64,000 bases of DNA from Naumovozyma dairenensis CBS 421 (Eukaryota > Ascomycota > Saccharomycetes > Saccharomycetales > Saccharomycetaceae). A program made the translations under genes and the position numbers. The DNA is taken from contig NC_016488.1 in the NCBI RefSeq assembly GCF_000227115.2, positions 186,001-250,000 on the forward strand, written 5' to 3'. Of this stretch, positions 40,704-50,461 are shown in pieces (positions within the stretch are counted from its first letter, which is position 1; each line of letters starts with the position of its first letter). The notes beneath the pieces were generated by a model that did not search any database, was not told the origin of the DNA, and saw only the letters and a program-made list of their open reading frames with translations.

Positions 40704-42863
40704 ATGGAGACAAACTTAAACACTAATTCGAGTAGATGGTTAGAAGAATTCGTTGGAAGTATAAATTCCAACACAATGAACTTCGATTCCATGGAACAAA
40801 CTATATTAAATAACGACATTATCAATGGTAATGATGAAAATGAGAACGATAGTGAAAAGGATTTTGACAAAATGCTAGATTTGGATTTGAATCTCGATGT
40901 ATTTGATGGTTATATGGAAAACCAATTGAGAGATCTAGATATTCAATCATCACCTACCTGTGCTCCTAATAATATCCAATTGGGTAATAATCTTGATAAT
41001 AATAATAATAATAATATTAATAATAATACTATAGATCCTATGGATTTCGAAACTAGTAGATGGAATAATATCAAGAATTATGATAATGATCCACCTGTTT
41101 CACCATATAAGAAATTACAGGATGATTCTGTGTACATAATGAAAAGAACGATAAATGACTCTCCAACCAAATTTAAATTGCAAAGAAAATTTGAAGATGA
41201 TAACTCCATTAGTGAGACGCTATTGAAGCAACAAGAAGAATTGAGATACGCATTGGAAAAACAACAAGAATTGAACATGCTATTAGCCCAACAATTGAAA
41301 AAAACACAAGTGAAACAAGAGAAATTAGAATCCAGATTGGAAAAGCAAGATACAAATATACATCCACGTATGAAAATGGAAAATATTTATCAAAATAAAA
41401 ATGCTATGATTGAACTATACAACAAAAAAAACAGCAACAACAAGAGTTCCAATAATAAAATTGATCAAATTCCAAGTCCTGGATATTTTACTTCTCCAAA
41501 TTCAATGGTATCTCCACCAATGTCCACTGTTTCAATAACAGGATCACCACAAAGAAGACAAGCAAAATCAAATTTTGGTTTTAATGGTAACATGAAAACT
41601 GATACCAAGACACCTAAAATGCAATTGGTTTCACCAGCTCTTTCTATCATCGAAAATAGTCCTTCATATAAAAGAACGAATGGTAATAATAACTTCTTTC
41701 AATCTCCAGCAAATAACCTCTCTGCAACAATGGATGAACTTATGGATGATCACAATGCTAACAATGGTCTTATTGGCCTCGGTATTCAGTTGGGTCCAAA
41801 ACAAAAGACTTATTTAGTTAACGAGAATATTGCAAACAACAATAGTCACGATGATTTTGATGAAGCCGATAACTACATAAAACCATCATCTGTTGATATT
41901 TTACCTACAATACCGGGATCAAATGAAAACACACCACTAAGAAGAAGACAAACAATTCAGACACAACCATCATATCTTTCACAAAATATTTATGAAAGCC
42001 ACACACCAATAAAACCAAGACAATTATCTATTTCGAATGATAAACTATTTGAAGACTCAGCAATGACACCTCAACTAAGACCTCCTCCAAATGGAAGAAG
42101 GAGTAGTTATTATGAAACATTGAACACAGAACTTCAACAACAAGAAGATAATCGTTATAATGAAACTCCATCATCTGAAAGATCAACGTCTCCACAACAT
42201 CTCCATGAATTCATCCAAGCGTCATCTTCATCAAACTCTGTAAGTACAAGTTCAAGTCCAATTAAGATAACGAGGAAATTAACCACATTGCCGAGAGGAT
42301 CCATTGACCAATATGTAAAAGAATTACCAGATAAGACGTTTGAATGTTTGTATCCTGCTTGTGAAAAGAAATTTTTCAAAAGACGTTATAATATTAGATC
42401 ACATATTCAAACACATTTAGAAGATAGACCATATGTTTGTGATTTTTTTGGTTGTGATAAAGCATTTGTGAGGAATCATGATCTTGTTAGACATAAGAAA
42501 GTTCATTGCGAGAAAACTTTTGCTTGTCCATGTGGGAAGAAATTTAATAGAGAAGATGCTTTGATTGTTCATAGGAGCAGAATGATCTGTTCCGGTGGGA
42601 AAAAATTTGATAATGTGGTGATTAAGAGATCTCCAAGGAAAAGAGGTAGACCAAGGAAGGATGGGAGTCAAAGTGTTGGTGGAAGTCCCGTTAAGGATAG
42701 CGTTGCAAGAGATACTAATGGACAAATTGTTTTCAAAATGGAAAAACAAATAAGGAAAAATAAAATAAAGGCACATACGGGAAGTGAAGAAAATATTAGA
42801 GGGGGTGAATTAAGTTCCTTGAATTCCAATAGTGATAATTCTATCCCCTCCTTTAATACTTAG
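40704..42863 (+). CDS. SWI5: Cell-cycle transcription factor Swi5
   Basis: The 719-residue protein has a disordered Asn/Ser/Gln-rich N-terminus with several SP/TP sites. Three C2H2 fingers lie at about 545-630 (FECLYPACEKKFFKRRYN, YVCDFFGCDKAF, FACPCGKKFNRED). The nuclear localisation sequence follows at about 635-655: NVVIKRSPRKRGRPRKDG, with S643 in a Cdk-type SPRK site. This nearly copies S. cerevisiae Swi5, whose NLS is blocked by Cdk until mitotic exit, and separates it from the paralog Ace2. Swi5 drives late M/G1 genes such as HO and SIC1 in S. cerevisiae. Confidence 0.93.
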   Translation: METNLNTNSSRWLEEFVGSINSNTMNFDSMEQTILNNDIINGNDENENDSEKDFDKMLDLDLNLDVFDGYMENQLRDLDIQSSPTCAPNNIQLGNNLDNNNNNNINNNTIDPMDFETSRWNNIKNYDNDPPVSPYKKLQDDSVYIMKRTINDSPTKFKLQRKFEDDNSISETLLKQQEELRYALEKQQELNMLLAQQLKKTQVKQEKLESRLEKQDTNIHPRMKMENIYQNKNAMIELYNKKNSNNKSSNNKIDQIPSPGYFTSPNSMVSPPMSTVSITGSPQRRQAKSNFGFNGNMKTDTKTPKMQLVSPALSIIENSPSYKRTNGNNNFFQSPANNLSATMDELMDDHNANNGLIGLGIQLGPKQKTYLVNENIANNNSHDDFDEADNYIKPSSVDILPTIPGSNENTPLRRRQTIQTQPSYLSQNIYESHTPIKPRQLSISNDKLFEDSAMTPQLRPPPNGRRSSYYETLNTELQQQEDNRYNETPSSERSTSPQHLHEFIQASSSSNSVSTSSSPIKITRKLTTLPRGSIDQYVKELPDKTFECLYPACEKKFFKRRYNIRSHIQTHLEDRPYVCDFFGCDKAFVRNHDLVRHKKVHCEKTFACPCGKKFNREDALIVHRSRMICSGGKKFDNVVIKRSPRKRGRPRKDGSQSVGGSPVKDSVARDTNGQIVFKMEKQIRKNKIKAHTGSEENIRGGELSSLNSNSDNSIPSFNT

Positions 42864-43187
42864 TTTATGGTAAGGAACTTATTAACTGAAAAGTTACAAA
42901 AAAACACATAATAATATACTTTAGATACCAGGGATTTTTATAACAATTTTATACTCAATAAAAAAAATACATATTTTTTGCCATTTCTTTTGTATAGACT
43001 CGGAACTTTGTTCAGATTGCAAAGTATAGACAGTGTTGTATTTATTTTTTAAAATTTCCGCCTTAAATAAGCTGCTCTAATAGAGAAACAAACAGAAAAA
43101 TCGCATATTTAGATGAAAGAAAGTTCTAAAACCGCAAGGTTTTCCATTAAAGCATGACAGTGATAGCATTGCCTTTCAAATTGCATA
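42864..43187. other. Intergenic: SWI5 3' region and SWF1 promoter
   Basis: AT-rich. The only notable feature is an A-run at 42960-42968. It is the left side of the SWF1-ZRT2 segment that is absent at this place in S. cerevisiae. Confidence 0.55.
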
Positions 43188-44207
43188 ATGTCGTGGAGTA
43201 TAATCGTCATTATAATAACGATATTTCAAGTAATATTACTTTTATTATCTCCTCGATATAAAAACCGTTCACCATTTTCGATTTATTATAGACATGTATT
43301 TCAACCGATAGTGCAAGACTCTCATCGATACCGTTGGAAATATCATTTAGTCCCATTTTTCTACTTGACTCTTTTCATCTATTTAACATATTGTTATTAC
43401 ACTAAAGTAGAACCACTAATTGCTTCTCAATTATACTTTATTGAGGTGTGGATTTGGATCCCATTTATGATTTTCAGTCCTGTTATATTCGGAATATTAA
43501 CAATGGTCACCATTCCAAATACAGTAAATAACAGAAGGAATCAAGAAAAGGTCTTATATCGTTACCCATATGATGAAATAATGTATTATCCTAATATTGA
43601 ATGTCGAACTTGTGGTATAGTAAAACCAGCAAGATCTAAACATTGCGAGATTTGTAATTCATGTATTTTGTTATGTGATCATCATTGTCTTTGGGTCAAC
43701 AATTGTATAGGTGAGGGAAATTACCTATATTTCTATTCATTCCTATTATGCAATTGTATTACGATGACTTATTCGTTCATCAGATTGTTTCTAATGTATT
43801 GTCAAGGCCATGCTCCCTCTTCAAGAAATATTTTAACTTTACTGATATTATGTGGTAGTTTTGCTGTCATATGTGCCGGTTTTACATTTTTACAATTACA
43901 ATTGGTCAAAGACGGTATGACTACCAATGAGCAAGATAAATGGTTCACCTTACAAGAATACATGAGAGACGGGAAACTTATTCGTACAAAAGATGAAAAC
44001 AAGTGGTTCATTGCAAACCCAAATGATGATGCTACTATAACGATAAATGCGGACACTATATTCTACTCCACTAATGCTTATGACCATGAAGGTTATCACT
44101 TATCCTCTGATGAATATACAATTGTGGAAGACCCTCGCCAAATCACAAACCTTTACGACTCGGGGGATTTCTTCACCAATTTGAAAGATTTCTGCTATGA
44201 CCCTTAG
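43188..44207 (+). CDS. SWF1: DHHC palmitoyltransferase Swf1
   Basis: The 339-residue protein (336 in S. cerevisiae) has four or so hydrophobic segments and a cysteine-rich DHHC domain, CRTCGIVKPARSKHCEICNS then CDHHCLWVNNCIGEGNY, with catalytic C167. GMTTNEQDKWFTLQEYMRDGKL is almost identical to S. cerevisiae Swf1 and settles the identity among the DHHC family. Swf1 palmitoylates SNAREs such as Snc1, Syn8 and Tlg1 at cysteines beside their membrane anchors, in the ER. In S. cerevisiae it is YDR126W, well away from SWI5, so its place here reflects rearrangement or differential gene loss. Confidence 0.94.
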   Translation: MSWSIIVIIITIFQVILLLLSPRYKNRSPFSIYYRHVFQPIVQDSHRYRWKYHLVPFFYLTLFIYLTYCYYTKVEPLIASQLYFIEVWIWIPFMIFSPVIFGILTMVTIPNTVNNRRNQEKVLYRYPYDEIMYYPNIECRTCGIVKPARSKHCEICNSCILLCDHHCLWVNNCIGEGNYLYFYSFLLCNCITMTYSFIRLFLMYCQGHAPSSRNILTLLILCGSFAVICAGFTFLQLQLVKDGMTTNEQDKWFTLQEYMRDGKLIRTKDENKWFIANPNDDATITINADTIFYSTNAYDHEGYHLSSDEYTIVEDPRQITNLYDSGDFFTNLKDFCYDP

Positions 44208-44624
44208 GGTGCCTCTGCTGACCGGCGCTCACCACAGACATAGCCCCGGAAGGAAACCCTGAATCATAAAGGAAATAATAACGTTCCTTACTCTATCGCT
44301 CGATGCTCGATGCCGCCCACGTTTTTACACAATATGCATAAGTACGTCAGTGAGAAAAAGTACCTTAATGGTCAAATTTTTCAAAAAAAACATCCTCACT
44401 GAAAGGGTTGCTGGATCTTTTTATTATTTCAATAACTTTATATGTCAATTGCCTTCATTAGTACTCATCTTATTATATGGGAGGAGCATATATAATAAGG
44501 GCCTAGCGTCAGTATATGAAGTAATTCTATGAGTTAATATATTTTGTTCTTCTCAGTTAGTTTCACAATTAACCAAAGATAATCAATAATATCCGTTTAA
44601 ATTACTATACAAAAAAGTTAAATA
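44208..44624. other. Intergenic: SWF1 3' region and ZRT2 promoter
   Basis: Contains the zinc-response-like element at 44362-44372. Nothing else stands out. Confidence 0.6.
44362..44372. promoter_or_regulatory. Zap1 zinc-response-like element upstream of ZRT2
   Basis: ACCTTAATGGT matches the palindromic Zap1 consensus ACCTTNAAGGT at all fixed positions but one and lies about 255 nt upstream of ZRT2. ZRT2 is a Zap1 target in S. cerevisiae. Confidence 0.6.
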
Positions 44625-45779
44625 ATGACGGATACTTGTTTAAACACAAATGACTTCAATGGTCGCACCAACATAAGAATACTTTCCATTTTCATGATTC
44701 TTCTCTCATCAGCAATCGGTACGTTCTTCCCCTTATTGTCCACTCGTTATTCATACATCAGATTACCACCATGGTGTTTCTTTTTGGCCAAGTTTTTCGG
44801 TTCAGGTGTCATCGTAGCTACTGCATTCATTCATTTATTGGAGCCTGCATCAGATGCTCTTGGGGATCCATGTTTAGGCGGTACGTTCGCAGATTATCCA
44901 TGGGCTTTTGGGATTTGTTTGATGTCTCTATTTTTCCTATTCTTTACCGAGATTGTTTCACATTTTTACGTCAATAAGGCATTTGAAACTGTTAGCCATT
45001 CTGCCTCCGGGAACATTCATTCTCATTCAAATGAAGATGATGATGATCATGATCACGATAAGGATAGTGTAGACATCAAAAACAAACACACTACCACAAA
45101 TAATGATCTTGAATCCCTACAAAGTACATCACCAGGAATTATTGGTCTTGCTACGTTTACCAGAAGTCATGATAATGTGAATAAACAAATGGGTACCATA
45201 GGAAGTAATCATTATGATCATGCTCTAGTGCATCAGGACCCTGGACAAATGGGTACTTCATTGAACGACAGTGCTAAAGAACAATATGCAAACCAACTTC
45301 TTGCAGTGACAATCTTGGAATTTGGTATTGTATTCCATAGTGTTTTCATTGGGTTATCGCTAGCCGTTTCAGGTGAAGAATTCACCACCTTATTTATTGT
45401 TTTGATTTTCCATCAAATGTTTGAAGGTTTAGGGTTAGGTACTAGACTTGCAGAAGTCCCATGGGATAAGAGTAAAAGATTCACGCCATGGTTGATGGCG
45501 TTAGGGTTTTCATTAACTACTCCAATTGCCATTGCTATTGGATTAGGTGTAAGACATTCATTTGTTCCTACTTCAAGACGTGCTTTGATTTCCAATGGTT
45601 GCTTCGATGCAATTTCTGCAGGGATTTTGATTTATACTGGGTTAGTCGAACTAATGGCTCATGAATTTTTATACAGTAATCAATTTAAAGGTGAGAATGG
45701 GTTCAAGAAAATGATTTCAGCTTATATTTGTATGTGTTTCGGTGCTGGGCTTATGGCATTGTTAGGTAAATGGGCATGA
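44625..45779 (+). CDS. ZRT2: Low-affinity zinc transporter (ZIP family)
   Basis: The 384-residue protein has eight predicted membrane segments. A histidine/aspartate-rich cytosolic loop lies between TM3 and TM4 (HSHSNEDDDDHDHDKDS). ZIP signatures are present: FGIVFHSVFIGLSLAVSGEE in TM4 and FHQMFEGLGLGTRLAE in TM5. CLGGTFADYPWAFGICLMSL and the C-terminal LMAHEFLYSNQFKG follow S. cerevisiae Zrt2 far more closely than Zrt1. It imports zinc across the plasma membrane. In S. cerevisiae ZRT2 sits beside ACE2, the duplicate of SWI5. It is shorter than Zrt2 (422) because of a shorter loop. Confidence 0.93.
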   Translation: MTDTCLNTNDFNGRTNIRILSIFMILLSSAIGTFFPLLSTRYSYIRLPPWCFFLAKFFGSGVIVATAFIHLLEPASDALGDPCLGGTFADYPWAFGICLMSLFFLFFTEIVSHFYVNKAFETVSHSASGNIHSHSNEDDDDHDHDKDSVDIKNKHTTTNNDLESLQSTSPGIIGLATFTRSHDNVNKQMGTIGSNHYDHALVHQDPGQMGTSLNDSAKEQYANQLLAVTILEFGIVFHSVFIGLSLAVSGEEFTTLFIVLIFHQMFEGLGLGTRLAEVPWDKSKRFTPWLMALGFSLTTPIAIAIGLGVRHSFVPTSRRALISNGCFDAISAGILIYTGLVELMAHEFLYSNQFKGENGFKKMISAYICMCFGAGLMALLGKWA

Positions 45780-45967
45780 AAGGGGGGTGGCTTCATTCAT
45801 TCGCTTCTGGATTTTAATATCTAATGTTACTTACTATTATTTATAGACTATTTTTATTGCTTTCTTAAAACAACCGAAAACAAAAAGATGACCTTTCATT
45901 TAATAATACATAAATCGATATTTTTCATTCTACGAAACATTCCTACATAGAGTATCTCTATCCTATT

Positions 45968-47008
45968 TCACTTGTTTAATTTTTGCTTCTTAGATGCTGG
46001 TATGTTAGTAGTATTAGCATTTGTACTTGCAGCAGCAGCAGCAGCAGCAGCAGCACTACTATTCGCTTTATCATTATTAATATGTTGTAATTTTTGATTA
46101 TAATTTTGAATAGGATGCCATTTTCTAATACTTCTAATTTCATCCGCGGAATACCCAGGAATTCTAATATTCCAATTTTTCTCTAAATGTAATTGAATAT
46201 CTCTTGGTTCTAAACTATCAGAATTTCTATGTTTAGCCAATCTACATGCGAAAGAGGTAACATTTGTAACGAAATCATCCGCTAGGTCTAATAATAATTC
46301 TTCCACATCACCATCGATTACTGTTTCACCATCACCTTCATCTACACCGATGGATTTGACTAATTCTCTTAATTTCCTTTTAGACATTACTCTCTCAGTA
46401 TCTATTTCATAAGGTGGTAATTTAGTGGCAACAGGAGTTGTTAAAGCGGAAGCATTCATTGCAGATCCACCAGTTAATGATGGTCTATTTGATCTATAGG
46501 GAACTGATATTGGTTGTTTTGTGGAGATAGTATCGGATATGTTAACTATCGGTTCAGCTGGTTTAAACATTATTGATTTATTTGATGGATGAACCGACGA
46601 GGCAGATGCCGCTGCGTTTACATTTGTTACCGACTGAGATTTAGTTAGGTTAGCATTATTTGGTGTCGTGGTGGTGGTTGTGGTGGTTGTTGGTGGTTCA
46701 CTTGTAACAGGTTCGTTACTTTTGTTTTGCAGAGATGGATGTTGTTTCGTTGTGTTCATCACTGGCGTTACATTATTAGATGTTGTATTAGTTGTGTTAT
46801 TCTTTATCGGTAGATTGGGTGATCCAGCTTGTTGGGGTGACGGTTGGTGGAACACTGTTCGATGCGATTGGACGATTATTTGCTTGGACTTGTTGCTGCT
46901 GTAGTTGTTGTTGTTGTTGTTGTTGCTGTTGCTGTTGCTGTTGATGTAGTTGTTGTTGTTGTTGCTTGTTGTTGTTGCTGTTGTTGTTGCTGCTGCTGCT
47001 GCTGCTGC

Positions 47009-47039
<31 letters not shown>

Positions 47040-47884
47040 GCCTGGCAAGACGTTGTTGTTGGGAACTTTTTGTAGCAATTTTGTAGAGCTGGATTATTTT
47101 TAGCACATTCAACGTAAAATGTTTTTTGGCCAGTTTGAAATTGTTGGTGTAAAGTATTATGTTCGACAGTTATAGCTCTTATTGTGTTGAATAATTCAGT
47201 TTTCTTATTTTCTAGTTGAGTCTTTAAATTTGGGTCCAAATTTGGTTTATTTAATTCTTGAGATAATCTTTCAATATTTTGTTTCACAAATGAATGCTTT
47301 TCCTTAATTGCTGCAGCTCTTGTTTGGAAAGTACTAACTAATTTGTCATATTCTTGATTTTGTTCTGGGGTCAATACTTGTTTCATGATAGAGGCTAGTT
47401 GGTTTGAACTCAGTCTATTACCATTATTTGCATTTAAACTGGAAGGAGTATTTGAGTTTGATATTGGGATACTATTTGGTGTTGGAGTATTAGCAGAGGG
47501 AGTTGCTCCAATATTGTTATTATTTGCGGTTGAAGTTGGAAGTTCTTTATTTACATCAGAACTTTGTACTTGAACTTGTGCTTGTACTCGTGCCTGAGCG
47601 GCTGCGGCTGCAGCAGCTGCTTGTCTTTGTCTATTATATGTATCATAGATTGCCTTTATCTTGGATGCTTGTATTAACAATTCTTTACCTCTTTGAGAAT
47701 TATCACCGCCTAATTGTTTTGCTTCATTGACCAAAGCTTTAAACTTATTAGATAATTCTATGACTTGGTTTGGTTGTAATGTAATAGGAGGTCCACCTTG
47801 ATGGCCTGCAGGAACAGTTGATGCATTTGTCCGTGAAGCATTGGAGTTACTATTATCAGGATTACTGTTACTACTTTCAGACAT
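45968..47884 (-). CDS. TAF12: TFIID/SAGA subunit Taf12, with a probable frame problem in its repeat tract
   Basis: The ORF has 638 codons (539 in S. cerevisiae). The N-terminal half matches Taf12, including MKQVLTPEQNQEYDKL and KTFYVECAKNNPAL. The C-terminal histone fold (about 515-600, with RKLRELVKSIGVDEGDGETV and LLLDLADDFVTNVTSFACRL) is nearly identical. Taf12 pairs with Taf4 or Ada1 through this fold. Between them the frame as given reads a CAA/CAG repeat as Thr/Ala/Asn runs, while the expected poly-Gln, with its conserved lead-in, lies in other frames (see 46876-47078). Poly-Ala runs also occur at both ends. Confidence 0.93.
46876..47078 (-). other. CAA/CAG repeat tract of TAF12 readable in all three frames
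   Basis: All three minus-strand frames stay open here. After NPAL, the S. cerevisiae protein reads HKFLQESTQQQR and then poly-Gln. Here LLQK lies one frame over and SSQQQRLARQQ two frames over. The steps fall at A-runs of 4 (47080-47083 region) and 5 (47067-47071 region); one more A in each would restore ALQKLLQKSSQQQRLARQ. A compensating change further along would bring the frame back. Confidence 0.6.
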
Positions 47885-49966
47885 TAGGAGGGGAAAGTTC
47901 CTGTGTTATTGATTCTTTTCTTGAGTGAATAAATACAGCAGTGTGTAGAACCTTGAAAATGGGTTATTTTCGTTACCTCTTTGACGATTCCTTTCAAATA
48001 ATCTTTAAAAATAGGTTCTATTTGCTAATGAATAATTTCTTAATCTTCCCATTTCAATTTCTAGTTTCTTTAGTTTCCATGTTATTGTATTAAATGTTCA
48101 AAATTTCGGATTTCTAATCTCAGGGTAACGGTATATCTCTGTACCTCCAAAGGTAATAAAATCACGTGCTGTATCTATTAAAATGTCAGCAAATTACGTC
48201 TCGTATGGACTAAGCTTTTGGGTTATTTTGTTGCTCTACTGTATGCATTATATTATATGTATCATTGAATATCATGGTAATATGTACTACGATATTTAAA
48301 AGGCGTTAAGAATGTTGGATAAGAATAATGGGATAGCTTAACCATGTCTGTACATCAACACATAAGGAGGAAAGTTGATGCCCCTGTCATCTTAAATGTT
48401 AAAGAGACACGGTTTCGTTATGTTGCTGTTCTCATTTATATAGGAATATTTATATGTAATTGCGAAAGCATCTTAAACTTTGAATTTTGAACACTATCAT
48501 GGGGACTTGACCTTTGAAACGAAATTTTATTGCAGTGATACCAAAATCGGAAACTTACTTTTAAATAATGAGAGTATCCCTCTCATTATGGTAACCAGTT
48601 CTACAATTTAGTGTAAATCGTGAAGTACCAGTAGACACCATTGAATGTCTTTAAAGTGTGAGCGAGTTGTTGTTTGTTTAAGGGTCGTGCGGGTAGTCGC
48701 AGCATTTAATAGAAGTCGAGAGGGAATTTAATATATTTTCTTTAAAATATATACATAAAAGTTATATCCACTTACCGAAGAGTTGATGAATACATTGCAC
48801 TATAATATACCACCACATATAACTTGCAATACTTGAGTAAGTATCTTAAATATTCAATAGGGTAATCCCTCAGAAACAGGATATAAAAAGGTACCACAAT
48901 TCTTTTTTACATTCTTCAAGGTTATGCACACTTATGGTAAGTAAGAATTTGGTATGGAGTTAGAGCTGGCCAGCTGCTAATAACGCACATATATAAAGAC
49001 AATGCAACAGCCTATTCGGAAAAAAACAACAAGGTTCCATTCTCTTAAACATAATACATGATGAACATAACATTTTCACCGAGTATTTTTCATATAAACC
49101 TACGTAAAAGAAGCCAGCGACTGTGTGACACATTTCCTCTAGATTTTTTTTATTATTATGTGGAATAGTCTACAAATGAGCGATGTTCAAGTAACGAAAG
49201 AAGAAAAAAAGGTATAAGAAAAATAAAAAAAAAACAAGACATTCACAGGTGGGCGGCTATTACCGATTACCTGGAATGTTATAAAATACGAAATATGAGA
49301 GACGGGCAAGAATTACGTTATGATATCTTAACACCCACACCCCAGGGAGGGGCTGTTGTCTCTTCGAATTGAGAACGGAAACCGAATGACAATCCGAACA
49401 CCGCCGACGGACGGATGAAAAGAGCAATGGGCGCAAGCAATCGAGCGGGTCCAAGAAGGAGATACGATACGGTGCCCACGTAATCACAACGCGGAGGGCA
49501 GGACAGGGCCACCGCCACCGCCACCGCCAGCACCAACCCCAATCCCAACGAAATCGAACCAAATCGAACTAAAAATACACCGTTCGGTCCTTCACAATCT
49601 ATCTATCTCTTCATGGACCGCCGGTGAAGTGAACGCTCCCTATCTTTCGTTCTCGGACTATACACGCTAAAGAATATATACAGTGGCGTTTTACTTGTAA
49701 GCCTCCTCATATAAACAAGTACACCTATACCCACCGAACCATCTGACTATAACAAATAAAGGCAATCAATAGTCAGCCACCCCTCATCATACACTCTCTT
49801 CGAACTCTTACATATATATATATATATATATGCTTTGCTATTGATTGATCATCGTTATCCTTCGAAGAACACAGGACACTCTCTACAACCATCGTAGAAG
49901 GGCTTATAATATAATATCTACATAACTAAAAACCAAGCGAAGCAAGAACATTGAGAAGGATACAAG
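47885..49966. other. Divergent promoter TAF12/MKC7, 2.1 kb
   Basis: No convincing gene. The MKC7-proximal part has a GC-rich patch (49340-49560) with a (CCACCG)n run near 49507-49530 and a (TA)n run at 49811-49832. The overlapping short frames at 49260-49562 follow this simple sequence. I found no snoRNA or tRNA signals. Confidence 0.55.
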
Positions 49967-50430
49967 ATGAAGATACCATCAATTTTACGTGATACCATTC
50001 TAACTACTACTAGTAGTTTGCTACTTCTTTCAACCATTAAAAATGTAATAGCAACAACATCTATACCATCACAACAAGAACAAAACAAAAAACAAGGAGA
50101 AGCCAGCGAGAACCAGCCTGCTCCTACTCTTAAATACGTCAAATTACCATTCGAGAAATATACTGGAGATTCATTCGAATCAGCCACAAGAAATAACAAA
50201 CCACTAAATCAGCTACTGAAAAGAGACAACGAGGACGGCGCCGGATATGAAGACGTCAAAATTACTAATCAACAAAGTTTCTATTCAGTAGAATTAGCCA
50301 TAGGAACACCACCACAACATGTCACTGTCTTGGTAGATACTGGGTCTGCAGATTTATGGGTCACTGGGTCCATGAACCCATTTTGTCAGTCTTCTCTAAA
50401 TTCAAGAAATGTAGTCATAAAAAGAGATGA

Positions 50431-50461
<31 letters not shown>

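Noticed and set aside
40704..42863. Naming the zinc-finger factor ACE2 because ZRT2 is nearby
   Set aside because: The C-terminal NLS block KRSPRKRGRPRK and the finger sequences follow Swi5, and the EKI1 side also matches SWI5.
49260..49562. Overlapping Trp/Arg-rich and Ala/Val-rich frames upstream of MKC7
   Set aside because: They translate a GC-rich simple sequence, (CCACCG)n and nearby, and overlap each other in two frames.
47884..49966. snoRNA or tRNA in the long TAF12/MKC7 promoter
   Set aside because: TGATGA-like strings were found (for example near 48783) but without a proper C box, D box or paired stem, and no tRNA B box was seen.
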